Below, piece by piece: positions 1 to 7,904 of a DNA stretch of 38,606 nucleotides (positions within the stretch are counted from its first letter, which is position 1; every line of letters begins with the position of its first letter). Both the position numbers and the translations under genes were made by a program. Where the stretch lies: NCBI GenBank assembly GCA_009783205.1, contig WRHO01000017.1, forward strand, positions 1 to 38,606, in the 5' to 3' direction. The notes under the pieces were generated by a model. The model was not told the origin of the DNA. It ran no database searches and worked only from the letters and a program-made list of their open reading frames with translations. Source of the DNA: Oscillospiraceae bacterium. Its GTDB lineage: Bacteria > Bacillota > Clostridia > Oscillospirales > Ruminococcaceae.

Positions 1-354
1 TTTTTGCACGATAACCAAATCAGCGACCTATCCCCCCTATATGATTTAAAAAATCTACAAATATTAACCTTAAACAACAACCCCATAGACGAATCTCATA
101 TTATCGAGCTTAAATCACATTTGCCCAATTGCAAAATAAGCTACACCCCGACACCCGGTCATGTCCTCGGCAATATTGATGTTACAATTTTTGACGGGAT
201 TGAGATATTGAAGTATTTGGTGGGGATTGAGTCGGTTATTGATGACAGCAAGGTTGCGTTAGAAGCGGCAATGCTGACAGCGGAATCAAAGGCGCGCGGT
301 GAGCCTACGATATTCGATTTTGTGGAGATATTGTTAATATTGGTGGGAATGTAG
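1..354 (+). CDS. Secreted leucine-rich-repeat protein with degenerate dockerin-like tail (3' end only)
   Basis: The frame is open from the first base, so only the C-terminal 117 residues are present. The first ~30 residues are an internalin-type leucine-rich repeat (NQISDLSPLYDLKNLQILTL). After a short Pro/Thr linker come two helix-like halves, TIFDGIEILKYLVG and TIFDFVEILLILVGM, which have the IFDxxxIL spacing of dockerin duplicates but lack most Ca2+-loop acids before the final Asp. The same IFDG/IFDF pair occurs in the secreted proteins at 36514 and 37992, where it follows the signal peptide instead of ending the protein. The function of the whole protein cannot be read from this fragment; cell-surface binding or anchoring is an inference. 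Confidence 0.75.
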   Translation, partial: FLHDNQISDLSPLYDLKNLQILTLNNNPIDESHIIELKSHLPNCKISYTPTPGHVLGNIDVTIFDGIEILKYLVGIESVIDDSKVALEAAMLTAESKARGEPTIFDFVEILLILVGM

Positions 355-370
355 AGCCGAACAATAGCTA

Positions 371-399
371 AACAAGAGGGGATTTATTTCCCTCTTGTT
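371..399 (+). terminator. Hairpin after the LRR gene, terminator-like
   Basis: AACAAGAGGG (371-380) and CCCTCTTGTT (390-399) form a perfect 10-bp stem with a 9-nt loop, 17 nt after the stop codon. The run of T residues begins only about 13 nt after the stem, so this is not a textbook intrinsic terminator, but its place between a gene end and a strong promoter fits that role. Confidence 0.5.
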
Positions 400-439
400 C
401 TGCGATTACGGCGATTTTTTTCGCTTTTTCAAAAAACGC

Positions 440-468
440 TTGACAATCCTTGGTTATTGTTATATAAT
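440..468 (+). promoter_or_regulatory. Consensus housekeeping-sigma promoter of the rnj operon
   Basis: TTGACA (440-445) and TATAAT (463-468) are perfect -35 and -10 hexamers with a 17-nt spacer. The predicted transcription start is near 475, giving a leader of roughly 45 nt before rnj. Confidence 0.85.
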
Positions 469-518
469 AAGACGATTATGATTTAAAATGCAATAACGAT
501 TAAAAAAATGAGGAAAAT

Positions 519-2348
519 ATGGCGTATAACAATAATACTACAAAAACAAACACGAACACGAGACAAGAAACGACGAACGGTTCGGTCGATTTAACGACAT
601 CTGAAACGCGACAGGGGAAGCAAAGTATATTAAACAACATTAAAGTTAAAAAGCCGGTACGGAAGCGTCCGCCGCAAAGACGGAGCGCGCCGGTAAAGAT
701 TATCCCGTTGGGCGGGCTTAACGAAATCGGAAAAAACCTATATGTCTTTGAATGTTCAAACGATATGTTTATCATAGACTGCGGCTTGGCGTTCCCCGAC
801 GCGGATATGCTCGGGGTCGACATTGTAATTCCCGACTTTTCTTATCTCGAAAAGAATAGAGAGCGGTTCCGAGGCATAATTCTCACACACGGACACGAAG
901 ACCACGTAGGGGCTTTGCCGTATCTTTTGAAAAATATTAATGTTCCCGTATTCGGTACAAGGCTTACAATAGGGCTTATAGAAGGAAAACTCAAGGAACA
1001 CGGTATTCTCAATCAATGCTCGTTAAACGTGATTCAACCGAGACAGACGGTCAGTATGGGGTGTATGGCGGTAGAATTTATACGGGTGAACCACTCGATT
1101 CCCGACTCTTGTGCTATGGCGATTCATTCGCCCGCGGGAATTATTGTTCATACGGGTGACTTTAAGGTTGACTATACCCCTATAGGTAACGAAGGCATAA
1201 TTGACCTCGCGAGATTTGGTGAGCTTGGCAATAAAGGTGTGCTTGCGCTCCTTTCCGAGAGTACTAATGCCGAGCGACCCGGCTACACAACCTCCGAGCG
1301 CAAGGTGGGCGAAAGCTTCCGCAATATATTTGCCACCGCCGAAGGAAGGCGGATAATTGTCGCGACGTTTTCGAGTAATATTCATCGCGTGCAACAAATT
1401 ATCGACAATGCGTCGGTTACGGGGCGGTATGTCGCCGTTTCGGGCAGAAGTATGGTTAATGTTATAAATAAGGCGATTGAGTTAGGGTATATAAAGGTTT
1501 CGTCGAGCATGATTATTGACGTCGCCGAGGTAAACAATTACCCGCCCGAAAAAGTTGTCATTATCACGACGGGGAGTCAAGGCGAACCGCTCAGTGCGCT
1601 TTCGCGTATGGCAACCAACGACCACAGACAGGTTAAAATTAATCCTCGCGATTTGATTATCATATCCGCGACACCAATCCCCGGTAATGAAAAGCTTGTA
1701 GGGCGCGTGGTGAACGAACTCATGCGCTCGGGGGCGGAGGTCGTTTATGAGGCCATGTATGAGGTTCATGTTTCGGGACACGCCTGTCAAGATGAATTGA
1801 AAATGATGTTATCGCTTGTGAAGCCGCGTTTTTTTGTACCGATTCACGGCGAGTACAAGCATTTGCAAAAACATTCTCAATTGGCTCGCACAATGGGAAT
1901 AAGCGAAGAGGATATATTTGTACTCGGACTCGGCAACGTCCTCGAAACAGACGGCGTAGAAATGAAAATCACCGGACAGGTTACGGCGGGCGCGGTGCTT
2001 GTGGACGGGTCGGGCGTCGGCGACGTCGGCGCGGTTGTGCTTCGCGACCGCAAAAAGCTCGCCGAAGACGGACTTATAACAATTGTAGCGGCAATCGAGC
2101 GCGAGACGGGCGAAATACTCTCGGGGCCGGATATTGTTTCGCGAGGCTTCGTCTATGTAAGAGAGTCGGAGGAGCTTATGACCGAGGCGCGCGATTTAAT
2201 GCGTAAGGTCTTAGAATCCTGTGCCGCGAGCAACACCCGCGAATGGGGTATGGTCAAAAACATTATGAAGGATAAGCTTTCCGATTTAATCTACGACAAA
2301 ACAAAACGAAGCCCGATGATACTGCCGATTCTTATGATGGTTGATTAA
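519..2348 (+). CDS. rnj: Ribonuclease J
   Basis: RNase J is a metallo-beta-lactamase/beta-CASP ribonuclease with 5'-to-3' exonuclease and endonuclease activity, central to mRNA decay and rRNA processing in Firmicutes. The metal-binding motif HGHEDH is at about residues 124-129, preceded by GGLNEIGKN. Downstream come the beta-CASP region (STNAERPG, VATFSSNIHR) and the HGEYKHL motif. The 609 residues exceed the ~555 of typical RNase J because of an Asn/Thr-rich then Lys/Arg-rich extension of about 60 residues before the catalytic domain; such basic tails are common in clostridial homologues and may bind RNA. ATG 519 follows GAGGAAAAT. It is the first gene of a plus-strand run and has its own strong promoter. 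Confidence 0.97.
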   Translation: MAYNNNTTKTNTNTRQETTNGSVDLTTSETRQGKQSILNNIKVKKPVRKRPPQRRSAPVKIIPLGGLNEIGKNLYVFECSNDMFIIDCGLAFPDADMLGVDIVIPDFSYLEKNRERFRGIILTHGHEDHVGALPYLLKNINVPVFGTRLTIGLIEGKLKEHGILNQCSLNVIQPRQTVSMGCMAVEFIRVNHSIPDSCAMAIHSPAGIIVHTGDFKVDYTPIGNEGIIDLARFGELGNKGVLALLSESTNAERPGYTTSERKVGESFRNIFATAEGRRIIVATFSSNIHRVQQIIDNASVTGRYVAVSGRSMVNVINKAIELGYIKVSSSMIIDVAEVNNYPPEKVVIITTGSQGEPLSALSRMATNDHRQVKINPRDLIIISATPIPGNEKLVGRVVNELMRSGAEVVYEAMYEVHVSGHACQDELKMMLSLVKPRFFVPIHGEYKHLQKHSQLARTMGISEEDIFVLGLGNVLETDGVEMKITGQVTAGAVLVDGSGVGDVGAVVLRDRKKLAEDGLITIVAAIERETGEILSGPDIVSRGFVYVRESEELMTEARDLMRKVLESCAASNTREWGMVKNIMKDKLSDLIYDKTKRSPMILPILMMVD

Positions 2349-2367
2349 TAGATAGGGGGGGAATTGA

Positions 2368-4377
2368 TTGAAAAATTTCTACCGCGACGGCGGACTTGTT
2401 TTGTCGATTGCCGCGCTCGTAGTTGTGATACTTGCCATTTCTGCGGCGTTGTACACCCGTGATTCGGTGGTATTTTGGATTTTTACGCCTTTTATTGTTT
2501 TAACGTCGGGGTTTGCAATAGGAAAGCTCATATTAGTTACGCGTAAAACCTTTCAATACTTTTCAATTATAAAAAACGAACTCGATTTAGCGGACGGTGC
2601 GTCCTTGTATCATTCGCCAATTGCCATAGGAATCATCGACCGCGAGCATCGCTTTATTTGGTTTAATGCGGAATTTTTGCGCGAGTTCGGAAACGCCGTG
2701 CAACACGGGAATCTTTTAGATACAATCACAACCGCGAGCATGGATTTACTCATGAGTGAAGACGGTGCGAGGGTAAGATATGACGAAAGATATTTTAACG
2801 TAAACGTCACCATGCCTAATGTAGACACGGTGAATGAAATTTTCATTGTGTATTTTGAAAACATCACCAACGAGGTTGTTCTGAAATTAGAAAAAAGTCT
2901 ATCACAGCCGGTCGTTGTGCTTATTACAATTGATTCATATGATGAGCTTTTTTCGGGGGGGAGCGAAAGTACAAGAGCCTCCGTCATGGTGCAGATTGAT
3001 AAGCTTCTCGAGGATTATATACAAACGACGACCGGCGTAATGCGTAAATCGGGGAGCAATCGCTTTTGGGCGGTTATTGAAGACAGACACGTTCAACAGT
3101 TGATTGAGGGGAAGGTGATAATCCTCGACAAGGCGCGCGAAATTGCCGTCACAGACAGATTAAACGTAACGCTTTCTATCGGCGTGGGAAAAACCGGCAA
3201 GGACATGGCGGAGAGCGAGATGTTTGCGAGACAGGCACTTGAAATGGCATTAGGGCGCGGCGGAGACCAGGCGGCTGTAAAAACAAAAACGGGGTTTGAA
3301 TTTTATGGCGGCTTTTCTAAGGGTATTGAGCGACACACAAAGGTTCGCGCAAGAATTATTGCCAATTCGTTGCTCGATTTAGCCAACAACGCAGATATTA
3401 TATACATAATGGGGCATAAATTTTCCGACCTCGACAGTATCGGTTCTGCCGTCGGTCTCGCCTGCGGATTGCGAAATTTAGGGAAATCCGCTTATATAGT
3501 TATTGATAAAGCGACATCTCTCGGCGGTAAGCTTATTGAAAAGGTAGAATCACGGGAAGCGGCACAGGAGCGGCAAGCGGAATTGTTTATTGAACCCGAA
3601 AAGGCGCGAGACGCTTGGACAACCGAATCCTTGTTAATCATTGTTGATACGCACAATAAAAAGCTTCTCGAGGATATCGCGCTCTATGAAAGCGCGGAGA
3701 AGGTCGTCGTAATCGACCATCATCGAAAAATGGTCGATTTTATCGAAAACGCAAAGATTTTCCACCATGAAGTAACCGCATCGTCGGCGTCGGAAATGGT
3801 GGCGGAGCTTTTACAATATTTCGGCAAGGCGGGGGTTATCGACGGGGTTCAGGCGGAGGCATTATTAGCGGGAATTGTACTCGATACAAAGAATTTCTCG
3901 GTTAAAACGGGGGTTCGGACTTTTGAAGCGGCGGCGTTTTTGCGAAAACTCGGTGCGGACACGGCAGATGTAAAGCCGTTATTCGCGAGTACAATTGAAA
4001 ATTATAAAAATAAAGCTGCTTTGGTTGCGGGTTCGTCGGTGTACAAAAACTGCGCCGTTGCGTCCTCCGAAACCGTCGGCGGGGATATAAGAATTATCGC
4101 GTCACAAGCCGCGGACGAATTGCTCGATATTTCCGGCGTTTCCGCATCGTTCCTGATTTACAAAACCTCAAATAACGAGATAAGCATTAGCGCGCGGTCT
4201 ATGGGGAGCGTCAATGTGCAGATTATTATGGAGTCGCTCGGCGGCGGCGGACACCACACCATGGCGGGGGTACAGTTGAAGGATATCGGCGTCGATACGG
4301 CGCGGGAAAGGCTGTACGAGGCGATTGATAAATACTTTGCCGACCAACCGAACAAAAATAAGGCGACGCCTAATTAA
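2368..4377 (+). CDS. gdpP: Cyclic-di-AMP phosphodiesterase GdpP (DHH/DHHA1, PAS, degenerate GGDEF)
   Basis: GdpP is a membrane enzyme that hydrolyses c-di-AMP to pApA. Two transmembrane helices lie within residues ~8-56, then a PAS-like region (~80-165), a degenerate GGDEF-like domain (~170-310) and the DHH-DHHA1 core. Catalytic motifs are visible: HKFSDLDS (~350), VVIDHHRK (~450) and GGGGHHTMAG (~624). The 669 residues match the family. The start is taken as TTG 2368, 7 nt after a run of G residues (2355-2361); TTG 2364 is a less likely alternative. It lies 19 nt after rnj and 34 nt before rplI, so the genes are probably co-transcribed, and gdpP-rplI-dnaB is a common order in Firmicutes. Confidence 0.95.
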   Translation: MKNFYRDGGLVLSIAALVVVILAISAALYTRDSVVFWIFTPFIVLTSGFAIGKLILVTRKTFQYFSIIKNELDLADGASLYHSPIAIGIIDREHRFIWFNAEFLREFGNAVQHGNLLDTITTASMDLLMSEDGARVRYDERYFNVNVTMPNVDTVNEIFIVYFENITNEVVLKLEKSLSQPVVVLITIDSYDELFSGGSESTRASVMVQIDKLLEDYIQTTTGVMRKSGSNRFWAVIEDRHVQQLIEGKVIILDKAREIAVTDRLNVTLSIGVGKTGKDMAESEMFARQALEMALGRGGDQAAVKTKTGFEFYGGFSKGIERHTKVRARIIANSLLDLANNADIIYIMGHKFSDLDSIGSAVGLACGLRNLGKSAYIVIDKATSLGGKLIEKVESREAAQERQAELFIEPEKARDAWTTESLLIIVDTHNKKLLEDIALYESAEKVVVIDHHRKMVDFIENAKIFHHEVTASSASEMVAELLQYFGKAGVIDGVQAEALLAGIVLDTKNFSVKTGVRTFEAAAFLRKLGADTADVKPLFASTIENYKNKAALVAGSSVYKNCAVASSETVGGDIRIIASQAADELLDISGVSASFLIYKTSNNEISISARSMGSVNVQIIMESLGGGGHHTMAGVQLKDIGVDTARERLYEAIDKYFADQPNKNKATPN

Positions 4378-4411
4378 ATATATTAAATTTATTAAGGAGC
4401 TTTTTTAGACT

Positions 4412-4852
4412 ATGAAAATTATATTTTTAAAAGATGTCCCCGGGAGCGGTAAAGCGGGAGAGATAAAAGAGGTGAAGGACGGGTTTGCGCGCAATATGCT
4501 TTTCCCAAAGGGCTTGGCGATAGAAGCGACAAAGGCTAATTTGAATTTACTCGAGCAGAAGAAAGCGGCTGTTCAACATAAAAAAGACCTCGAGAAAGAA
4601 GCCGCAGAAAAAACCGCATCAAAAATGGAGGGTAAGACGTTTAAAATTGCGGCGAGAGCGGGAGACGGCGGGAAGCTTTTCGGTTCCGTTACCGCAAAGG
4701 ATATCGCCGCCGCTTTAAAGAAAGAGGGGCACGATATTGATAAAAGAAAGCTCACCGTAAAAGACGATATAAGAGCCTTCGGAACATATGAGGTCGAAGC
4801 GAAGATTCATTCGGCGGTCAGCGCGAAATTTTTTATCAACGTGAGCGAATGA
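4412..4852 (+). CDS. rplI: 50S ribosomal protein L9
   Basis: L9 is a two-domain ribosomal protein joined by a long helix. The N-terminal domain has the signature pattern [20 protein letters not shown] followed by [14 protein letters not shown]. The Lys/Glu/Ala-rich connector is at about 50-75 and the C-terminal domain begins near GKTFKI. The 146 residues are normal. AAGGAG (4394-4399) precedes ATG 4412. It is followed 19 nt later by dnaB, as in most Firmicutes. Confidence 0.97.
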   Translation: MKIIFLKDVPGSGKAGEIKEVKDGFARNMLFPKGLAIEATKANLNLLEQKKAAVQHKKDLEKEAAEKTASKMEGKTFKIAARAGDGGKLFGSVTAKDIAAALKKEGHDIDKRKLTVKDDIRAFGTYEVEAKIHSAVSAKFFINVSE

Positions 4853-4871
4853 GGTTTTCGGAGGTTGCCTT

Positions 4872-6230
4872 ATGTCTATCGAAATTAATCAATCGGCTCT
4901 GCCGAACAGTCTCGACGCAGAACAAACCGTACTCGGCACAATAATCATCGACTCGACGTCAATGAGCGGCGTCGCGGCTTTATTGCGGCCGGAACACTTT
5001 CATGTGGGCTTACACAGTCAATTATTCAAGGTTATGTACGGTATGTTCGTCGGGAATAGTCCGATTGACCTCGTTACCGTTATAGAAAGCTCTGTAAGAG
5101 AACGGGTTTTTGATAATCAAGATGAAGCGCGGGGATACCTTCTTAAGCTCGCCGAATCGGTTGTAAACCCGTCGGGAATTGAGGATTACGCGAGGATTAT
5201 TGCCGAAAAGCATATGCTCCGTTCGTTAATGTACGCCTGTCGCGATATATATGACATGGTTGTTGCGGGAACGGACAAGCCTCAACAAATAATGGAAGTC
5301 GCCGAAAAAATGATATACGACCTCCGAAGCGAGCGCGAGGTGGGCGGACTCGATTTAATCCACCCCATTATTGAGGAACGGTTAAGGGTTATACAGGAAG
5401 CCTGTGCAAATCCCGGCGCGAGACCGGAAGGGAGTCTTTCTACCTCATACGCCGATTTGGACAGGTATATTTTCGGCTTAAATCCCGCCGCGCTTATTAT
5501 CATAGCGGGGAGACCGGCTATGGGCAAAACGTCTTTTGCGCTAAATATGGCGGTCGGAACGGCAAAGAAACACCCCGATAAAGCGGTTGCCGTTTTTTCG
5601 CTCGAAATGTCGCGTGAAGAATTGGTTACGCGAATGATTTCCACCGAGACGCTTGTGACGACCGAACAAATGCGCGAGGGACAACTCGATAACGAGAATT
5701 GGGCAAATATTTCTACCGGCGTCGGCACACTCTCAAAGCTAAGAATATACGTTGACGATTCTTCAAACCCCTCTATCGGCGAAATGAAAGCCAAGCTTCG
5801 GCGGGTTGACAATTTAGGGTTAGTTGTCATAGACTATCTTCAGTTAATCACAACGGGGCGACGAATCGACAACCGAGTTCAAGAGGTCAGCGAGATTACA
5901 AGAACGCTCAAGCTTCTCGCAAAAGACCTCAATGTTCCCGTCGTAGTAGCGTCACAGCTAAGCCGCGATTCCGCAAAGGCGGGAAAACGCCCCGCGCTTA
6001 CCGATTTGCGCGACTCCGGCTCAATTGAACAGGATGCCGACATTGTAATGTTCCTACACCGTGAGCATTATTATAACCCCGAATTTGATAAGCCGTATTT
6101 GTGCGAATGTATAATCGCAAAACACAGACAGGGGGAAACCGGAACGGTCAATCTCCACTGGGACAAAAGATATACAAGGTTTACAACATTGGATTTGCAC
6201 CGTAGCGGCGACAGCAGTAATGAACAGTGA
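4872..6230 (+). CDS. dnaB: Replicative DNA helicase DnaB
   Basis: DnaB is the hexameric 5'-3' helicase that unwinds the fork during chromosomal replication. The N-terminal primase-interacting domain begins with LPNSLDAEQTVLGTI. The RecA-like C-terminal domain has Walker A GRPAMGKTS at about 212-220, Walker B-type LVVIDYLQLI, and the conserved QLSRDSAKAGKRPALTDLRDSGSIEQDAD segment (written here only to mark its order). The length of 452 residues is standard and no intein is present. GGAGG lies just before ATG 4872. The stop lies 23 nt before the preferred start of tilS. Confidence 0.97.
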   Translation: MSIEINQSALPNSLDAEQTVLGTIIIDSTSMSGVAALLRPEHFHVGLHSQLFKVMYGMFVGNSPIDLVTVIESSVRERVFDNQDEARGYLLKLAESVVNPSGIEDYARIIAEKHMLRSLMYACRDIYDMVVAGTDKPQQIMEVAEKMIYDLRSEREVGGLDLIHPIIEERLRVIQEACANPGARPEGSLSTSYADLDRYIFGLNPAALIIIAGRPAMGKTSFALNMAVGTAKKHPDKAVAVFSLEMSREELVTRMISTETLVTTEQMREGQLDNENWANISTGVGTLSKLRIYVDDSSNPSIGEMKAKLRRVDNLGLVVIDYLQLITTGRRIDNRVQEVSEITRTLKLLAKDLNVPVVVASQLSRDSAKAGKRPALTDLRDSGSIEQDADIVMFLHREHYYNPEFDKPYLCECIIAKHRQGETGTVNLHWDKRYTRFTTLDLHRSGDSSNEQ

Positions 6231-6253
6231 GGAGTATAGCAAGCAAGGAGTAT

Positions 6254-7186
6254 ATGATTGACAAGGTAAAAAAAGCAATTGGGCAATATAATATGCTCGA
6301 GCAAAACGATTCCGTTACCGTCGCGTTAAGCGGAGGCGCGGACAGCGTTGCGTTGCTCAATATATTGCTTGCGTTGCGCGAGGACTGTAATTTGTCCGTT
6401 TCCGCCGTTCACGTTAATCACCAACTTCGCGGTGAAGAGAGTTTTCGCGACGAAGCGTTTGTTCGCAAGTTATGCGAAAAGTTGAATATTCCCGTCGTTA
6501 TACGTTCCGTTGACGTAATGGGGGATAAAAAAAAGCATCAAAGCGTAGAAGAGGCGGCGCGGGAGGCTCGATACAAGGTTTTTTCGGAAATGCCCGGTAA
6601 AACGGCAACGGCGCATACGGCGGACGATAACGCAGAGACGGTTTTATTAAATTTGATACGCGGGACGGGGCTAAAAGGCTTGTGCGGGATTCCGCCGGTC
6701 AGAGAAGTGATAATCAGACCGCTGATTCTGTGTGAACGGAGCGATATTGAGGAGTTCTGTCGCTCAAAGGGGTTATTGTACGTTACCGATTCCACAAATT
6801 TTTCCGAAGAATTTACCCGCAACAAAATAAGATTGTCGCTAATTCCGCTTATAAAAGAACTCAATCCTTCTTTTGCGGGCTGTGTCACGAGGACGAGCGA
6901 GATTTTACGAGAGGATTGTCGCTTTCTCGAAGGGCTGATAAAAACAGATGATAAAGCGGGCGATTATAACATCGAATATTTGCGTTCTTTGGAAAAACCG
7001 TTACTGAACCGCATAATTATAGACTTATTATCCAACAATAATGTATCACCGTCAAAAACGCGTATTTCAAATATTTCCGAAATAATTGCGGCGGGACGGG
7101 GAAAGATTAATGTTGAAAAGAATAAATTTGCGGTTATAGAAGGGGATTTTTTAAGAATTATTACGATTATTCAAAATTATCGTTAA
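6254..7186 (+). CDS. tilS: tRNA(Ile)-lysidine synthase, short form
   Basis: TilS converts C34 of the CAU-anticodon isoleucine tRNA to lysidine using ATP, so that the tRNA reads AUA codons. The PP-loop motif SGGADS is at about residues 26-31, followed by HVNHQLRG and TAHTADDNAET. ATG 6254 is preferred over the in-frame GTG at 6227 because the family begins with an MIxKVxxxIxxxNM pattern and AAGGAG (6245-6250) lies just ahead, although the 3-nt spacing is tight. At 310 residues it stops after the middle domain and lacks the C-terminal substrate-binding domain found in long TilS proteins. In B. subtilis TilS and HPRT are reported to act together on ftsH expression; the same three genes are adjacent here. 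Confidence 0.93.
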   Translation: MIDKVKKAIGQYNMLEQNDSVTVALSGGADSVALLNILLALREDCNLSVSAVHVNHQLRGEESFRDEAFVRKLCEKLNIPVVIRSVDVMGDKKKHQSVEEAAREARYKVFSEMPGKTATAHTADDNAETVLLNLIRGTGLKGLCGIPPVREVIIRPLILCERSDIEEFCRSKGLLYVTDSTNFSEEFTRNKIRLSLIPLIKELNPSFAGCVTRTSEILREDCRFLEGLIKTDDKAGDYNIEYLRSLEKPLLNRIIIDLLSNNNVSPSKTRISNISEIIAAGRGKINVEKNKFAVIEGDFLRIITIIQNYR

Positions 7187-7192
7187 TTTTTC

Positions 7193-7221
7193 TTGATTTT
7201 TACAAATATTTGTGTTATAAT
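7193..7221 (+). promoter_or_regulatory. Internal promoter before hpt
   Basis: TTGATT (7193-7198) and TATAAT (7216-7221) are separated by 17 nt, and the -10 element carries a TGT extension (7213-7215). It begins 7 nt after the tilS stop and would give hpt-ftsH a transcript independent of the upstream operon, with a leader of about 70 nt. Confidence 0.8.
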
Positions 7222-7277
7222 TTACCCCGTATCAGAAAAAAAGCAAAATTTCGCGGGGGTGATTCGCGGGTTACATT

Positions 7278-7292
7278 TCGGAAAGGAATGGT
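7278..7292 (+). promoter_or_regulatory. Conserved translation-start motif TCGGAAAGGAATGGT (hpt)
   Basis: AAAGG is the likely Shine-Dalgarno core. It lies 1 nt before an in-frame ATG (7288), too close for normal initiation, and 13 nt before GTG 7300, the start chosen for hpt. The same 15-base pattern recurs before three minus-strand genes in this window (20489, 24137, 28080). Confidence 0.7.
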
Positions 7293-7299
7293 TATAATA

Positions 7300-7851
7300 G
7301 TGAAAAACACGGATAAGGTATTGTTTAATCAATATAGTAAAGAAAAAATTTCCGAGGCGGTAAAACGGGTCGGCGCGGAGATAACGCGCGATTATGCCGG
7401 TAAAAAACCGCTGATTATAGGCGTCTTAAAGGGGTCGTTCATATTCATGGCGGATTTAGTCCGCGAAATTGACCTATCGTGTCAGATTGATTTTATGGTG
7501 GTCAAATCCTACGGCGGCGGAACCGTTTCGTCGGGTTATGTCAACATCGTTAAGGACGTAGACATGGATATCAGAGACAGAGACGTTATTATCGTCGAGG
7601 ACATTCTCGATACCGCCGGAACGCTCCAAAGCGTGTGCGACGCGTTAAGCTCGAGAAACCCGAGGTCGTTAAAGGTTTGCGTTTTTCTCAATAAACGAAA
7701 TAAAAGAAAGATTCAGTTTGACGCAGATTATGAGTGTTTTGAAATAGAAGACGAATTTGTTGTCGGTTACGGGTTGGATTATGCCGAGAAGTACAGAAAC
7801 CTCCCCTATTTGGCGGTACTTAACGATATAAAGAATTCTGACGAAAAATAA
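7300..7851 (+). CDS. hpt: Hypoxanthine phosphoribosyltransferase
   Basis: HPRT salvages hypoxanthine and guanine with PRPP to make IMP and GMP. The PRPP-binding signature VIIVEDILDTAGTL is at about residues 96-109, preceded by MVVKSYGGG (the flexible-loop region) and IIGVLKGSFIF near the N terminus. GTG 7300 gives 183 residues, the normal family length; ATG 7288 would add four residues but sits 1 nt from the AAAGG ribosome binding site. It is preceded by its own promoter and followed by ftsH after 53 nt. Confidence 0.94.
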   Translation: MKNTDKVLFNQYSKEKISEAVKRVGAEITRDYAGKKPLIIGVLKGSFIFMADLVREIDLSCQIDFMVVKSYGGGTVSSGYVNIVKDVDMDIRDRDVIIVEDILDTAGTLQSVCDALSSRNPRSLKVCVFLNKRNKRKIQFDADYECFEIEDEFVVGYGLDYAEKYRNLPYLAVLNDIKNSDEK

Positions 7852-7904
7852 TAGTAAGAAACAATCAAATAAACAATTTATAAAAACATTTGAAGGAGAG
7901 ATTA

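Noticed and set aside
6227-6253. GTG 6227 as tilS start, overlapping dnaB
   Set aside because: There is no ribosome binding site ahead of it, and the family N terminus matches ATG 6254.
7222-7260. Riboswitch-like leader of hpt
   Set aside because: Only a weak ACCCC/GGGGT pairing is visible; no purine riboswitch core is recognisable.
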